A DNA stretch of 64,000 bases from Candidatus Rifleibacteriota bacterium (GCA_015233565.1 JADFXM010000008.1:144668-208667), one strand, 5' to 3'. Shown: positions 20,728-30,241, counted from the stretch's first letter. Numbers and translations are program-made. The notes: generated by a model from the letters alone, not told the origin.

Positions 20728-21255
20728 ATGATAAAGAGTTTTCGGGGAAAAAGCCCAAAGATCGATTCTTCAGCATTTATAGCAGAAAATGTTGTTATCA
20801 TTGGAGATGTCGAAATAGCTGAAAAATCAAATATCTGGTATGGCACGGTTCTGCGAGGAGATATTAATTCGATTAAAGTTGGCGCCCAAACCAACATCCA
20901 GGAAGGATCAGTCATCCATGTCGATTCGCCCAATCCGGAAAATGAAAAAAAAGGATGTACAATTATTGGGGAAAACGTTACGATTGGACACGGTGCAATT
21001 ATTCATGCCTGTGAAATTGGCGAAAATTGCCTTATCGGAATGGGCGCGATCATCCTTTCCGGAGCAAAAATCGGAAGCAATTCTCTGATAGCTGCAGGAA
21101 GCCTTGTCCGGGAAGGGCAGGAATTCCCCCCTAATTCGCTTATTGCCGGAAATCCTGCTTGTTTAAAGAAATCTCTCTCTGACCAGCAAATTCTAAAAAT
21201 CCGAGAATCCGCAGAAAAATATCACAAACTGGCACTCGAACATTCTGAATTATAA
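20728..21255 (+). CDS. Gamma-carbonic anhydrase family protein (left-handed beta-helix)
   Basis: NIWYGTVLRGDINSIKVGAQTNIQEGSVIHVD...GHGAIIHACEIGENCLIGMGAIIL. Confidence 0.92.
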   Translation: MIKSFRGKSPKIDSSAFIAENVVIIGDVEIAEKSNIWYGTVLRGDINSIKVGAQTNIQEGSVIHVDSPNPENEKKGCTIIGENVTIGHGAIIHACEIGENCLIGMGAIILSGAKIGSNSLIAAGSLVREGQEFPPNSLIAGNPACLKKSLSDQQILKIRESAEKYHKLALEHSEL

Positions 21256-21311
21256 CTACTAGAAAGTATCAAGCTAGCTTTTAGATTCTGTTATTTTTAC
21301 ATTCTCAAATT

Positions 21312-21528
21312 ATACCAATCCCAAAAAATATGTGCATCACCCCAAGAACATTGATTTGATCAAAATGAAGTTGGATCGGTATATTTTCCAAGAAAATACG
21401 GAACTTTCATGAAAATATGGAGCCCTTACTGGATGGTTGAAGCATTCATTTTCGTCAAACCCAACTCCAATTTCCTCAGACCTGAAGTACGAATTAGGTC
21501 GGATGAGCGAACTAATTGAAATTGGTAT
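21312..21528. repeat. Miniature inverted-repeat element, family A, uninterrupted copy
   Basis: Ends ATACCAAT...ATTGGTAT. Homologous in reverse complement to 26728..27169 minus the nested insertion. Confidence 0.65.
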
Positions 21529-21698
21529 TAGAACTAGCCTGTACATAAATTTTTGCCATTCCATAAATCCGGGGAAAATCAACACTTTGTTCTCTTGATG
21601 GTTACGTGGATTGTTTCCGCTTCGCACGACGACCTGTAAGGGATCGGTAATCTGGCCATTAGAGTCGCCGTTAATCAAATCGAGAATTATTGGAGTCT

Positions 21699-21760
21699 AT
21701 AACTTTACAGTCCCACTTAACCTTTTTTAAACTGCACATGCTGCTATTTACAGCACGATT
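21699..21760. repeat. Dispersed intergenic repeat D, copy 1
   Basis: aactttacagtcccacttaacc...actgcacatgctgctatttacagcacgatt closely matches 38757..38818. Confidence 0.6.
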
Positions 21761-22125
21761 CAAAGAAAATTCTTTGATAAGAATCCACTAAAATACCAAA
21801 GCTGCAGGGAAAAGAAAAAAAAATTTTGAATGGTGAAAATGAAAAAATAAGTTAGTTGGATGTAACAAATTGTTAATTTTGAACGTAAGAGAGAAAGGTC
21901 AATGAATAAAAGAATTTTGAAATTTTTGTAGGTTCTGGATAAATTAAAAAAAAATTTAAATTATTGGAGGAAAATGATTCAAATTTGTTCGTTTCTTTAG
22001 TCCTGTGTGTTCTGGTAGCCGATGTTTCCTTCGCAAACCCTTTTAATGAAGATTCTAAGATTTCTATAGATTACAACCAAATATTCCCCACATGGAACAA
22101 ATGCCCTCTTTTTTTTAAAATTTGG

Positions 22126-22131
22126 TATAAT
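22126..22131 (+). promoter_or_regulatory. Candidate extended -10 element (TGGTATAAT)
   Basis: TATAAT with upstream TGG about 60 nt before the 22190 ORF. No convincing -35. Confidence 0.35.
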
Positions 22132-22189
22132 TTAAGTATGCAATTTTTGGATTTCAAAACAGGTACTCTTTAATTTTGGAGGATAAAAT

Positions 22190-24577
22190 ATGATCCGAAA
22201 TAGAGGAAATTGGTTAATTACCATTTTTTACCTATTCTTTTTAGTGAACATTTTTCCAGCAAATGGTTATGAATTAACCGCCTTGGGGAAAAAGATTGAA
22301 ATCCCAGACGAACAGTTCTCCCTGAAAGTTGCTGGAGGGGAAAAGGTTTATAAGGTTTTTTATATTGACGGTGTTCCGCGTGCTCTTGACGAAGCTTCTT
22401 TTCAGAATAGTCTTTCTAATCCAGAAAGTCTCCTCCAATCAGGACTTCCTGTAAGCAAGGGCGGCGGAATTTACGCCCTCACACAATTTGGGGGACAACA
22501 GGTTACAATAAGCGATGTAGATACAAGTTTTGTTGGTAACTCTGGTGGAACATTAATGAGATACAGGGTCATCCAACTTAACGGAAATCCCGTTGCTCTT
22601 CCTGCAGGGGATTTTGACGCTTACATTCAAAGCGGTGGAAATCCGGAATATCTTTCCCAAGCACTTCCTGCCCAGTTTTCCATTAAAGATGGCCATTTCA
22701 TTCTTAGTAATTCCCCTGAAACAACCCCTCCAAATCCTCAACCTCAAGCAAATCAATCAACAGCAGAAGATTCCCATATAACTCCACCCAAGATCACCCA
22801 TGATGTTAAAGTAAGCTCTGCAGATCTAAGTTTTGTTGATAAATCAACGAGTAAACCATATGTGGCCATCCAAATGGATGGAAAAACTGTTGCCATTCCT
22901 AAGGATGATTTTGCCAATTATCAATCCAGTGGAGATCAAAAATATCTTTCCAATGCAGTTCCTGCTGAAATTCGCTATGATGGCGGAATTACTGTTAACC
23001 ATGATGTTAAAGTAAGCCCTGCAGATCTAAGTTTTGTTGATAAATCATCAGGTAAACCATACGTGGCCGTACAAGTGGATGGAAAAACTGTCGCCATTCC
23101 TAAGGATGATTTTGCCAATTATCAATCCAGTGGAGATCAAAAATATCTTTCCAATGCAGTTCCTGCCAAGTTTTCCATGAATAATGGCTTCACTCTTGAT
23201 AATTCCCCTGAACCAACCCCTCCAAACCCTCAAACCCAAACAAATCCTCAAACCCAAACAAGTCAATCAACAACCGATGATTCCCATATAACTCCACCCC
23301 AAGTCACGCATGATGTTAAAATAAGCGCTGCAGATACAAATTTTGTTGATCAATCAACGGGTAAACCATACGTGGCCATCCAAATGGATGGAAAAACTGT
23401 TGCCATTCCTAAGGCTGATTTTGCCAATTATCAATCCAGTGGAGATCAAAAATTTCTTTCCAATGCAATTCCTGCCGAAATTCGATATGATGGTGGAATT
23501 ACTGTCAACCATGATGTTAGAACAGGCATTGCAGATTTAAGTTTTGTTGACCAATCATCGGGTAAACCATACGTGGCCATCCAAGTGGATGGAAATACTG
23601 TTGCCATTCCCAAGGCTGATTTTGCCAATTATAAATCCAGTGGAGACCAAAAATTTCTTTCCAATGCAGTTCCTGCCGAAATTCGCTATGATGGCAAAAT
23701 CTCACTGGTTAATCCCTCTGAACCAACCCCTCCAAATCCTCAAAACAAAGAAAATCCAAATTCAACAAAAGATTCGGATTCAAATCCTCCAACTAACAAC
23801 GCTGTTGTGGCGGAAACACCTTCAAGTGGGTTACTTGCTCAAGGTGCCCAAAATGCAGAGCAAACTTTGATATCAGGGTTCTCACCTAAAAATGTGGCAA
23901 CCGTAGTCGGAATGACTATTGGTACCGAATTAGTGCGACAAGCAGTAAGCGGCGGAAAAATAGATCTTGTTAAAGCTGCAAAAACTGTCGCAACTGCTGA
24001 ATTCGCCGGTGGAGTTGTCGGATCGACAGTCGGTGCCGCCGCAGGAAGTTTCATCGCTCCAGCTTTGACCAGAGTTCCTGTCGTTGGAAGTTTGCTAAGT
24101 GCCTTGTCGCCTGTCCTTGGAGGCGTTGCCGGATATGCAGTCGGTTCAACGATCTCAGGCGAAGCAGTTCACGGGGCTTCGATTACCGCCGCACTAAAAG
24201 ATGGTTTTGCAAAAACTGATTGGACCCAAGTTGCAGGGCAAGCTATCGGCTCAACAATCGGTGGCCTGGTGGGAACGCTAATTCCAATTCCCGGCGCTAC
24301 TTTGGTTGGAGGCATCGTAGGTGGTTACCTGGGCGGTCTCGCAGCGAAACAAATTTCAAGACTATTTTCCGGGAAAGAAGAGAATACGCCAAATCCAGAA
24401 ATCCTACCTTCCCCTGCTCTACCGGGAACTTCATCCCTCTTGGACAATATGCCCTCTGATCCTCATACTACTCCTATGCCGGACAAAATCAAGGTAATTC
24501 AGGGAGACCCAAGTAAACCTTTCGATGATGATCCAGGTAGTACAGGGAGGAATCCTTTCGCTGATAGTACAAAATAG
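22190..24577 (+). CDS. Secreted tandem-repeat protein with C-terminal glycine-zipper-like hydrophobic domain
   Basis: Signal peptide. About six repeats of a ~60-67-aa unit (VxxADLSFVDxSxGKPYVAIQxDGKTVAIPKxDFANYQSSGDQKYLSNAVPAEIRYDGGI). P/T/Q-rich spacers. Gly-rich C-terminus. Confidence 0.75.
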   Translation: MIRNRGNWLITIFYLFFLVNIFPANGYELTALGKKIEIPDEQFSLKVAGGEKVYKVFYIDGVPRALDEASFQNSLSNPESLLQSGLPVSKGGGIYALTQFGGQQVTISDVDTSFVGNSGGTLMRYRVIQLNGNPVALPAGDFDAYIQSGGNPEYLSQALPAQFSIKDGHFILSNSPETTPPNPQPQANQSTAEDSHITPPKITHDVKVSSADLSFVDKSTSKPYVAIQMDGKTVAIPKDDFANYQSSGDQKYLSNAVPAEIRYDGGITVNHDVKVSPADLSFVDKSSGKPYVAVQVDGKTVAIPKDDFANYQSSGDQKYLSNAVPAKFSMNNGFTLDNSPEPTPPNPQTQTNPQTQTSQSTTDDSHITPPQVTHDVKISAADTNFVDQSTGKPYVAIQMDGKTVAIPKADFANYQSSGDQKFLSNAIPAEIRYDGGITVNHDVRTGIADLSFVDQSSGKPYVAIQVDGNTVAIPKADFANYKSSGDQKFLSNAVPAEIRYDGKISLVNPSEPTPPNPQNKENPNSTKDSDSNPPTNNAVVAETPSSGLLAQGAQNAEQTLISGFSPKNVATVVGMTIGTELVRQAVSGGKIDLVKAAKTVATAEFAGGVVGSTVGAAAGSFIAPALTRVPVVGSLLSALSPVLGGVAGYAVGSTISGEAVHGASITAALKDGFAKTDWTQVAGQAIGSTIGGLVGTLIPIPGATLVGGIVGGYLGGLAAKQISRLFSGKEENTPNPEILPSPALPGTSSLLDNMPSDPHTTPMPDKIKVIQGDPSKPFDDDPGSTGRNPFADSTK

Positions 24578-24613
24578 ATCGTGAATTGTCGGTCTTTTTC
24601 TTTGGAAAATTCC

Positions 24614-24645
24614 AAAACAGAGCGTTGAAAATACGCTCTGTTTTT
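24614..24645. terminator. Rho-independent terminator
   Basis: AAAACAGAGCG-ttgaaaata-CGCTCTGTTTTT between convergent genes. Confidence 0.8.
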
Positions 24646-24700
24646 AATTTTGGCTGTTAAAATCAAGTGTTTTTTTAGCGAAAAGAAACCAGAAAGCATA

Positions 24701-26638
24701 TTAGGTAGTGATTTGTTTCTTTTTGAGAATCCTAAAAACCGCAAAAACAGAGAAGAGCGAAATCAATAATCCTTCCCATCGCCAATTTGGAGCTCTTCGA
24801 AATAGTTTATAAACATGTTCTCCAAGAAGTGGGACGAAAAGAATCAAGTTTTCATTCCCATTATTGTCCAGTTTAATTAAAGATTTATCAGACTGATTTT
24901 CCAAAGTCCAGTAGTCATCAAAGTGTGTTTGTATTAAAACCTTTGAATCAGTTTTCTTTGCATTGATTTGAAAAATTGCCAATTCCTGCTTTTTTTCAAT
25001 AATTTCAATTTTTGCCTCTTTATCATTGCAGGAAATTTGATGAAATACCCCGCTTTTTCCATCCAATTCTTTCTCAACCAAGTAGGTCTTGGGAAGATAT
25101 TCAATCGGGTAATATGTTGAATCGTTTACCGATTGTTGTGTTAATTGGTCATTGAGAAAAGGGGAAGTAAATTGGAGTATCAATGCTGGAGCAATGAAGA
25201 AAAGTAATAGCAAAATTTTAACAAAAATATTGAACATCTGGGAAAGACCGTTTTGAAGGTTAGTAGAGAAAATTGGGAGGAAAAGGATCAGAATGGGAAA
25301 TGTCCATCGATAGGGGTATTGGACTAAAAGCATCTTCGGAAGTATTTCCCATAAAACCAAACTAGGTGAAAGTGAAAGGAAAAGAAAAAACAGGGAAGAG
25401 ATGAAGAGAATCAGCTGAGTTTTTTTTTGGCTTTGAAGAACTTCTTTAATGTACAAAGGGCAACATGTGGTTAAAAAGGCAAGAACAGAGCATCCGATGG
25501 AAAAATAAAAAAGTGATGTTACAGATTGAGTTGAATTGTGCTTTAAAGCTGCGAAGAAGTTGGTTCCGGAAATTGAATTTATGAACCCCGGAAGTTGCCC
25601 GGTGGTCTTGATAAAGTGCCATTTACTCCATTCGATTAATCCCATGTGAGTTTCCCCGGTTGTGAAAAAAGCAGGGAGAATGTAAAAGGCTCCTAATCCT
25701 ATTCCTGAAAGTATCGAAAGGGAAAATTTGATGAGAAACTTGGGTTTTCTTTCTATTATTAAGGTAACAATGGAGATGACTAACCCCAGATAAACAACCA
25801 TCAATGCTGCAAGAAGATGTGAAAGGCATATTCCGCAAAAAACAATTCCGGCATTCAAGATGGTTTTGTAATTACTCGAAACGAAATTAGAGACTCCTTT
25901 TGAGAGGATACGAAGGTGGTGAAGCAATTCTTCAAGCAAGGAAGAGTTGGAAAGATCCCGCTTCCGCTCAGCCCGAATGTTTCGATTCCTTTTTGCACGA
26001 GTGCTTTGATTAGGTTCGTAAGAAGTATTTTGTTCTTGCTCCGGAGTATTGTTTCGATCTTCCCCAGGAATTGCGTTCCGTGAAAAATCATCTTCCAATG
26101 GCGTTTCTAATGCAGGGTTCGTTGGAATACCCTCTTCCTCAAACAAAAAAGATAAAAAGAGCGGGATCAATAGAAAGGCGCAAATATTCTGGAAAAACAT
26201 TACCCGATATAAAAAAATCGTTAAGATTGGGGAAGTCAGGAAAATGGCAATTCCTGAAGTTGAAAATTCTGACAGGCCCATAACCCTGAACCAGCGTTTA
26301 ATTCCAAAAATGGCCGTCAGTAAAAAAAACAAGAGAACAAGTTTGATTGAAAACCAGCAGCTTGCTCCGCAGAATTGGAAAAATCCGGTGAGAAGATAAG
26401 TCAGGGGGGCATAATACCTGAAAGAAGCGCAACCGCGTCCCAAAAAAGTGGGGGCGTCCCAGTCGGGGTAACCGCCTTTTTCCAATGCTGCTTCAAAAAA
26501 AACTTTGGAAAAACGTAAATGGAAAGCGGCGTCAAGGGCGTAAGGAAAATTCCGGTTAAAAAAAAGCCAACCCAAAGCCAGGAGCAACCCGGATAAAATA
26601 AATAAACGATTTTTTGTCAGGTACAATTTTTTTAACAT
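24701..26638 (-). CDS. Polytopic membrane protein resembling 6-PTPS-related/YfhO-type integral membrane proteins
   Basis: Multiple hydrophobic segments. N-terminal FPYALDAAFHLRFSKVFFEAALEKGGYPDWDAPTFLGRGCASFRYYAPLTYLL. Confidence 0.55.
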   Translation of the reverse strand: MLKKLYLTKNRLFILSGLLLALGWLFFNRNFPYALDAAFHLRFSKVFFEAALEKGGYPDWDAPTFLGRGCASFRYYAPLTYLLTGFFQFCGASCWFSIKLVLLFFLLTAIFGIKRWFRVMGLSEFSTSGIAIFLTSPILTIFLYRVMFFQNICAFLLIPLFLSFLFEEEGIPTNPALETPLEDDFSRNAIPGEDRNNTPEQEQNTSYEPNQSTRAKRNRNIRAERKRDLSNSSLLEELLHHLRILSKGVSNFVSSNYKTILNAGIVFCGICLSHLLAALMVVYLGLVISIVTLIIERKPKFLIKFSLSILSGIGLGAFYILPAFFTTGETHMGLIEWSKWHFIKTTGQLPGFINSISGTNFFAALKHNSTQSVTSLFYFSIGCSVLAFLTTCCPLYIKEVLQSQKKTQLILFISSLFFLFLSLSPSLVLWEILPKMLLVQYPYRWTFPILILFLPIFSTNLQNGLSQMFNIFVKILLLLFFIAPALILQFTSPFLNDQLTQQSVNDSTYYPIEYLPKTYLVEKELDGKSGVFHQISCNDKEAKIEIIEKKQELAIFQINAKKTDSKVLIQTHFDDYWTLENQSDKSLIKLDNNGNENLILFVPLLGEHVYKLFRRAPNWRWEGLLISLFSVFAVFRILKKKQITT

Positions 26639-26727
26639 TAGTAATTAAGTATCACAAATCCTGGAAAGAAAGTCAAAAAATTGTCAGAAGTTTGCTTTCT
26701 TAGCATATGTTCCATAGGGTATTGATA

Positions 26728-27169
26728 ATACCAATTCCAATTAGTTCGTTCATACGCCTTGTTTCACGCTTCAGATCTGCGTAAAATTAGATTTTATCTG
26801 ACAGAAATGAATGTTTCAACCATCCAGTAAGGGATCCTTATTTTCCCGGAAATTTCGTTTTTTTCTTGGAGAATAAAGCGATCCCTTTACATTTTGGTCA
26901 AATCAAAGTCCTTAGGCCGAAGTTCCGGACGCAAAATCTATTGAAATCCTGATCTGTAAACGAATTTAAGGCATTTTTCAGACGGTTTTTACTGGACAGT
27001 AGGAAAACCCTTGAAACCATCTTCAAATGCTATTTTCAGGCGTCAAATTTACATGGACAGAAAAAGCAGGCAAAAAAGGCTTCCTTTTGGCTTCAGGTCA
27101 TAACAAGAGGGCTTTTTCACTCGGGAACTTCGGCTTGGGGAAGTGCACGTGTTTTTTTTGGATTGGTAT
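26728..27169. repeat. Miniature element family A, copy 2, interrupted by a nested family B element
   Basis: Ends ATACCAAT (26728) and ATTGGTAT (27162..27169). Reverse-complement homology to 21312..21528 on both sides of the insertion. Confidence 0.65.
26917..27133. mobile_element. MITE-like element family B, copy 1 (217 bp)
   Basis: TIRs CCGAAGTTCC/GGAACTTCGG. Near-identical inverted copy at 63000..63215. Flanked by CTTAGG/CTTGGG, a decayed 6-bp TSD. Confidence 0.8.
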
Positions 27170-27306
27170 AACCAGTTCATCGAAGAGCTGCAAAAAAAGC
27201 ACCCTGCTGTAGATTCCAAATCTTGGTCCATTTTAAAGAAGTGGTACATTTTTTCACTAAATATAACACAATGGTAGCTCCCGAAAAAAAATATAAGGAG
27301 CCACCA

Positions 27307-27375
27307 ATGGGCATACTGAAGAAAAGTCTATCATATGATTCACTCGCAAAATTTAGGCTTCAAGCGAATCGTTGA
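27307..27375 (+). CDS. Possible 22-aa small ORF or gene remnant
   Basis: AAGGAG RBS before ATG. MGILKKSLSYDSLAKFRLQANR. Confidence 0.25.
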   Translation: MGILKKSLSYDSLAKFRLQANR

Positions 27376-27397
27376 AAGGAATCCGTTCATTCGAACT

Positions 27398-29980
27398 TCA
27401 GAACTTTGAAAAAGCACCCATAAAGACCTTCTGTCCAGCGCTGAAAATGCTGCTAAAAAGGTTTGAATTAACTACTAAGGCTTCAGGCTTTGCAAATGTT
27501 TTCATCGAATTTTCGTAAGTGCTCTGAGAAGCGGAATTAGCAGGAATAAGCGAAGAAATCAGTGCGTTATTGGTTTTTTCAGTATAATCAGAGATAATCC
27601 CCTGTTTGACCAGCCCTGTCACAGAAGATTTAACGTTATCCATGCTATCTTTAACGTTAAGCTTTCCCTCCGGGTCATATTTATACTTGGCCAGCCCATT
27701 CGCATACATTTCGTTTACAAGCAATGAATTCCAATTCCCACCAAAGCGGGTAAAAGTCTGACTTTCTGCTGTGCTAAGGATTTGAGGCATTTTTTGGGAT
27801 ACTTCATCCCATGTGAATCCTTGACCTTTCAGGTCATAAACCTGCTTCTGAACAAGTTGCGCTTTATATTGAGATGGGGCTATCAATAAAGCCTTACCAG
27901 TTAAAACCTGAGCGTCCTTGTCAGCCAGAGTCAAATCTCCCGATTTGTAGTTTTTATATTTATTGAGAGTATCGTCCATTTGTTGCAAATTAGTGTCACA
28001 CTCTGTTTGTTTATCGGAATATGTCTTTAAGATGGCCTGATAAGCCAACTGATTGAGCTCATCATCAGATTTGTTGGCCAATTCAGGATTTTGGGCTTTC
28101 AGAACTTCTTTCATTGCATCTGTGTAAGCTTGCCCACCCCTGATTTGTCCTAATTCCAATAATTGATTCAAACGTAGTTGTTTGTCATAAGTTTGTGAAA
28201 TCTGATGGATCTTCGCCTGATTCTCAGCCTCATTTTCGTTGGCTTGAGCAACAATGCACTGGGCTATCCAGGCTTTTCGGGAAGTTTCAATTATACTCGA
28301 TTGCTGTGCCTGAGCTCTCGTATAGTCAAGGGGATTTTTATACTCCGATGGGCTCGGATTATTATTGATAGCGTCTTGATATTTATCGTAAAGATCAGAA
28401 GCTTTCTGCCAATCAGGATCGTTTTTTCTGTATTCTGACGAAATAGCATTGCTTCGGGCTTTGGGGCCATCGTAAAGGTTATATTGCAAAGCTTGAACAG
28501 ATAACTGCGTTGAACGAATTGTGAAGTTACTGATCATAGAATCTACACCTGATTGAGCGACATTCACCGAATTGCGTTTGGCTTCGTTTTGTTGGATTGC
28601 GTTGGCATAATATTGATAGGCTGCGGTTCCGGCGGGAGAATTGGCCTGTTGTTTTTTCAACTGTTCGATGTCACTGCTGATGAATGACTTTTGGAGTTCT
28701 CCCTGGGCAGCGCCGCTTACGAAGTTAGCCGGCAGATTTGTAAACAACCCGGAGATTTGCCTCCCCTGAGCTGTAGTCCCGAATACTTTCAAAGAAAGGG
28801 AATCTGCCCATTCGCCAGGCTGATATAGTTTCTCGGATAAAACTGGGCCTGCGAATCCGCTAATTGCAGCGGTAACAGCTGCACTTTCCATATCTTTTTT
28901 GAAATCCGCCGGTGAATAATCCTGGCCTTTCATGTTATCAATGTCACTTCTCAAAGAATTCAATTTGGCGGTTTCTGCATCAGACAATGGAGTGTTTGAA
29001 TGAACATGGCTATAAAGAATTTTATTTATCTGATCTTGATCAGCTTTAATTTTTTCAGGGTATTGAAAAACCTCGGTCGCCCAAGCGTGTTTCACCAACC
29101 CACCCGCGACAGAGGAAAGCCCGGCGCCGGCAAAACTTACAGCAGCTTGTGTTGCAAAGATTTTATATATTGCTGCCCCGGCACTTTGTCCAACCATTCC
29201 ACATAAACATCCGGTTGCAAGGTTAAAAGGGGCCATTACTCCTTCAACAGTAGCTTGAACCGCAACATCTCGCCAAATGTGTTTATCATCTTCGGGAGTG
29301 TTTGTGAAATGGTTCATTCTCTTGTCGTAAGCGAAAGTAGTGAGACCCCCAAGTAATGCACCAACCGCTATTCCCCCGATTATCACTGCAACAGGAGACA
29401 AAGGAGCAAGACAAGCCGTTGCTACCATTACCCCTAATGTTGGAATTAGTGACCTTCCTACCGTCCAGGCTATTTTTTCCCATAGTTGCATGTCACCAGC
29501 GGATTTATTAGAAAACATCTTCCGTATTTTATTAAAAAAAGCTTTCTCCCAGTCCTTCTGCATCAGTTTATTAGACAATTTGGAAGCGTTTTTTCCATTT
29601 AAATTTCCAAAAAAAGCGCCGACCTGTCTTAAAATTTTGAAAGCAGCCCAACCGGAGGCTCCGCTTCCTGGACCCATGGCGGTTGAAACAGAATGAATAC
29701 AGAAATCCCCGGCTGTAGCTTGGATTTTTTCGGGGACAGATTCTGAAGAATCCTTCGATACGCTTCCTTTTTCGGAAGGTGGCGAGGAAACTGCAATGTC
29801 CCCCTTGGGTTGGGCAGAAGAAGCGGGTGGAGGAGTTTGTGGGTCAGCCTGAGTTGTTTGTAACTGCTTGGTAGGGGTCGACACTTCTTCGTCCTCGGAT
29901 GAAATCGAGGGAGCTGCGTATCCGGTTAAAACTCCCAAAATCAAAAAAATGAGAAGTCCAACCTTTATAAATATCTTCAT
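27398..29980 (-). CDS. Large secreted protein with glycine-rich hydrophobic region and long helical C-terminus
   Basis: Signal peptide MKIFIKVGLLIFLILGVLTGYAA with RBS GGAG. Hydrophobic Gly-rich block (TLGVMVATACLAPLSPVAVIIGGIAVGALLGGLTTFAYD). No recognised family. Confidence 0.65.
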   Translation of the reverse strand: MKIFIKVGLLIFLILGVLTGYAAPSISSEDEEVSTPTKQLQTTQADPQTPPPASSAQPKGDIAVSSPPSEKGSVSKDSSESVPEKIQATAGDFCIHSVSTAMGPGSGASGWAAFKILRQVGAFFGNLNGKNASKLSNKLMQKDWEKAFFNKIRKMFSNKSAGDMQLWEKIAWTVGRSLIPTLGVMVATACLAPLSPVAVIIGGIAVGALLGGLTTFAYDKRMNHFTNTPEDDKHIWRDVAVQATVEGVMAPFNLATGCLCGMVGQSAGAAIYKIFATQAAVSFAGAGLSSVAGGLVKHAWATEVFQYPEKIKADQDQINKILYSHVHSNTPLSDAETAKLNSLRSDIDNMKGQDYSPADFKKDMESAAVTAAISGFAGPVLSEKLYQPGEWADSLSLKVFGTTAQGRQISGLFTNLPANFVSGAAQGELQKSFISSDIEQLKKQQANSPAGTAAYQYYANAIQQNEAKRNSVNVAQSGVDSMISNFTIRSTQLSVQALQYNLYDGPKARSNAISSEYRKNDPDWQKASDLYDKYQDAINNNPSPSEYKNPLDYTRAQAQQSSIIETSRKAWIAQCIVAQANENEAENQAKIHQISQTYDKQLRLNQLLELGQIRGGQAYTDAMKEVLKAQNPELANKSDDELNQLAYQAILKTYSDKQTECDTNLQQMDDTLNKYKNYKSGDLTLADKDAQVLTGKALLIAPSQYKAQLVQKQVYDLKGQGFTWDEVSQKMPQILSTAESQTFTRFGGNWNSLLVNEMYANGLAKYKYDPEGKLNVKDSMDNVKSSVTGLVKQGIISDYTEKTNNALISSLIPANSASQSTYENSMKTFAKPEALVVNSNLFSSIFSAGQKVFMGAFSKF

Positions 29981-30241
29981 ACTTTTCTCCATGTTATGAA
30001 TTTCGATTTTTCTTGTGTATCTTACCAAAGAGATCAGAAAAACGTTACAGAATTTTTTTTTGGATTTTGCAATAGGAAAGTAATACCATTCATAATTAGT
30101 TCGTGGGTTTCAATCTTCTTGGCTGCTGAAGAAATTTTCCGACAACGTTGGGAGCCAAAGGCGATGACTACCTTTTGAAGCCCTTTTCCGAGAAAACACA
30201 AAATATCGATACCAGGAATTCTGATTTTAAATTCGGTGTGA

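Noticed and set aside
21964-22173. ORF starting TTG with a signal-peptide-like stretch (LFVSLVLCVLVADVSFANPF)
   Set aside because: The well-placed ATG after GGAGG is in a different frame that stops after nine codons. At most a decayed remnant; evidence too thin to list.
22796-23710. Regularly spaced near-identical DNA repeats that could be mistaken for a CRISPR or satellite array
   Set aside because: Repeats are about 200 bp, in frame and encode a continuous protein. There is no short-repeat/spacer pattern.
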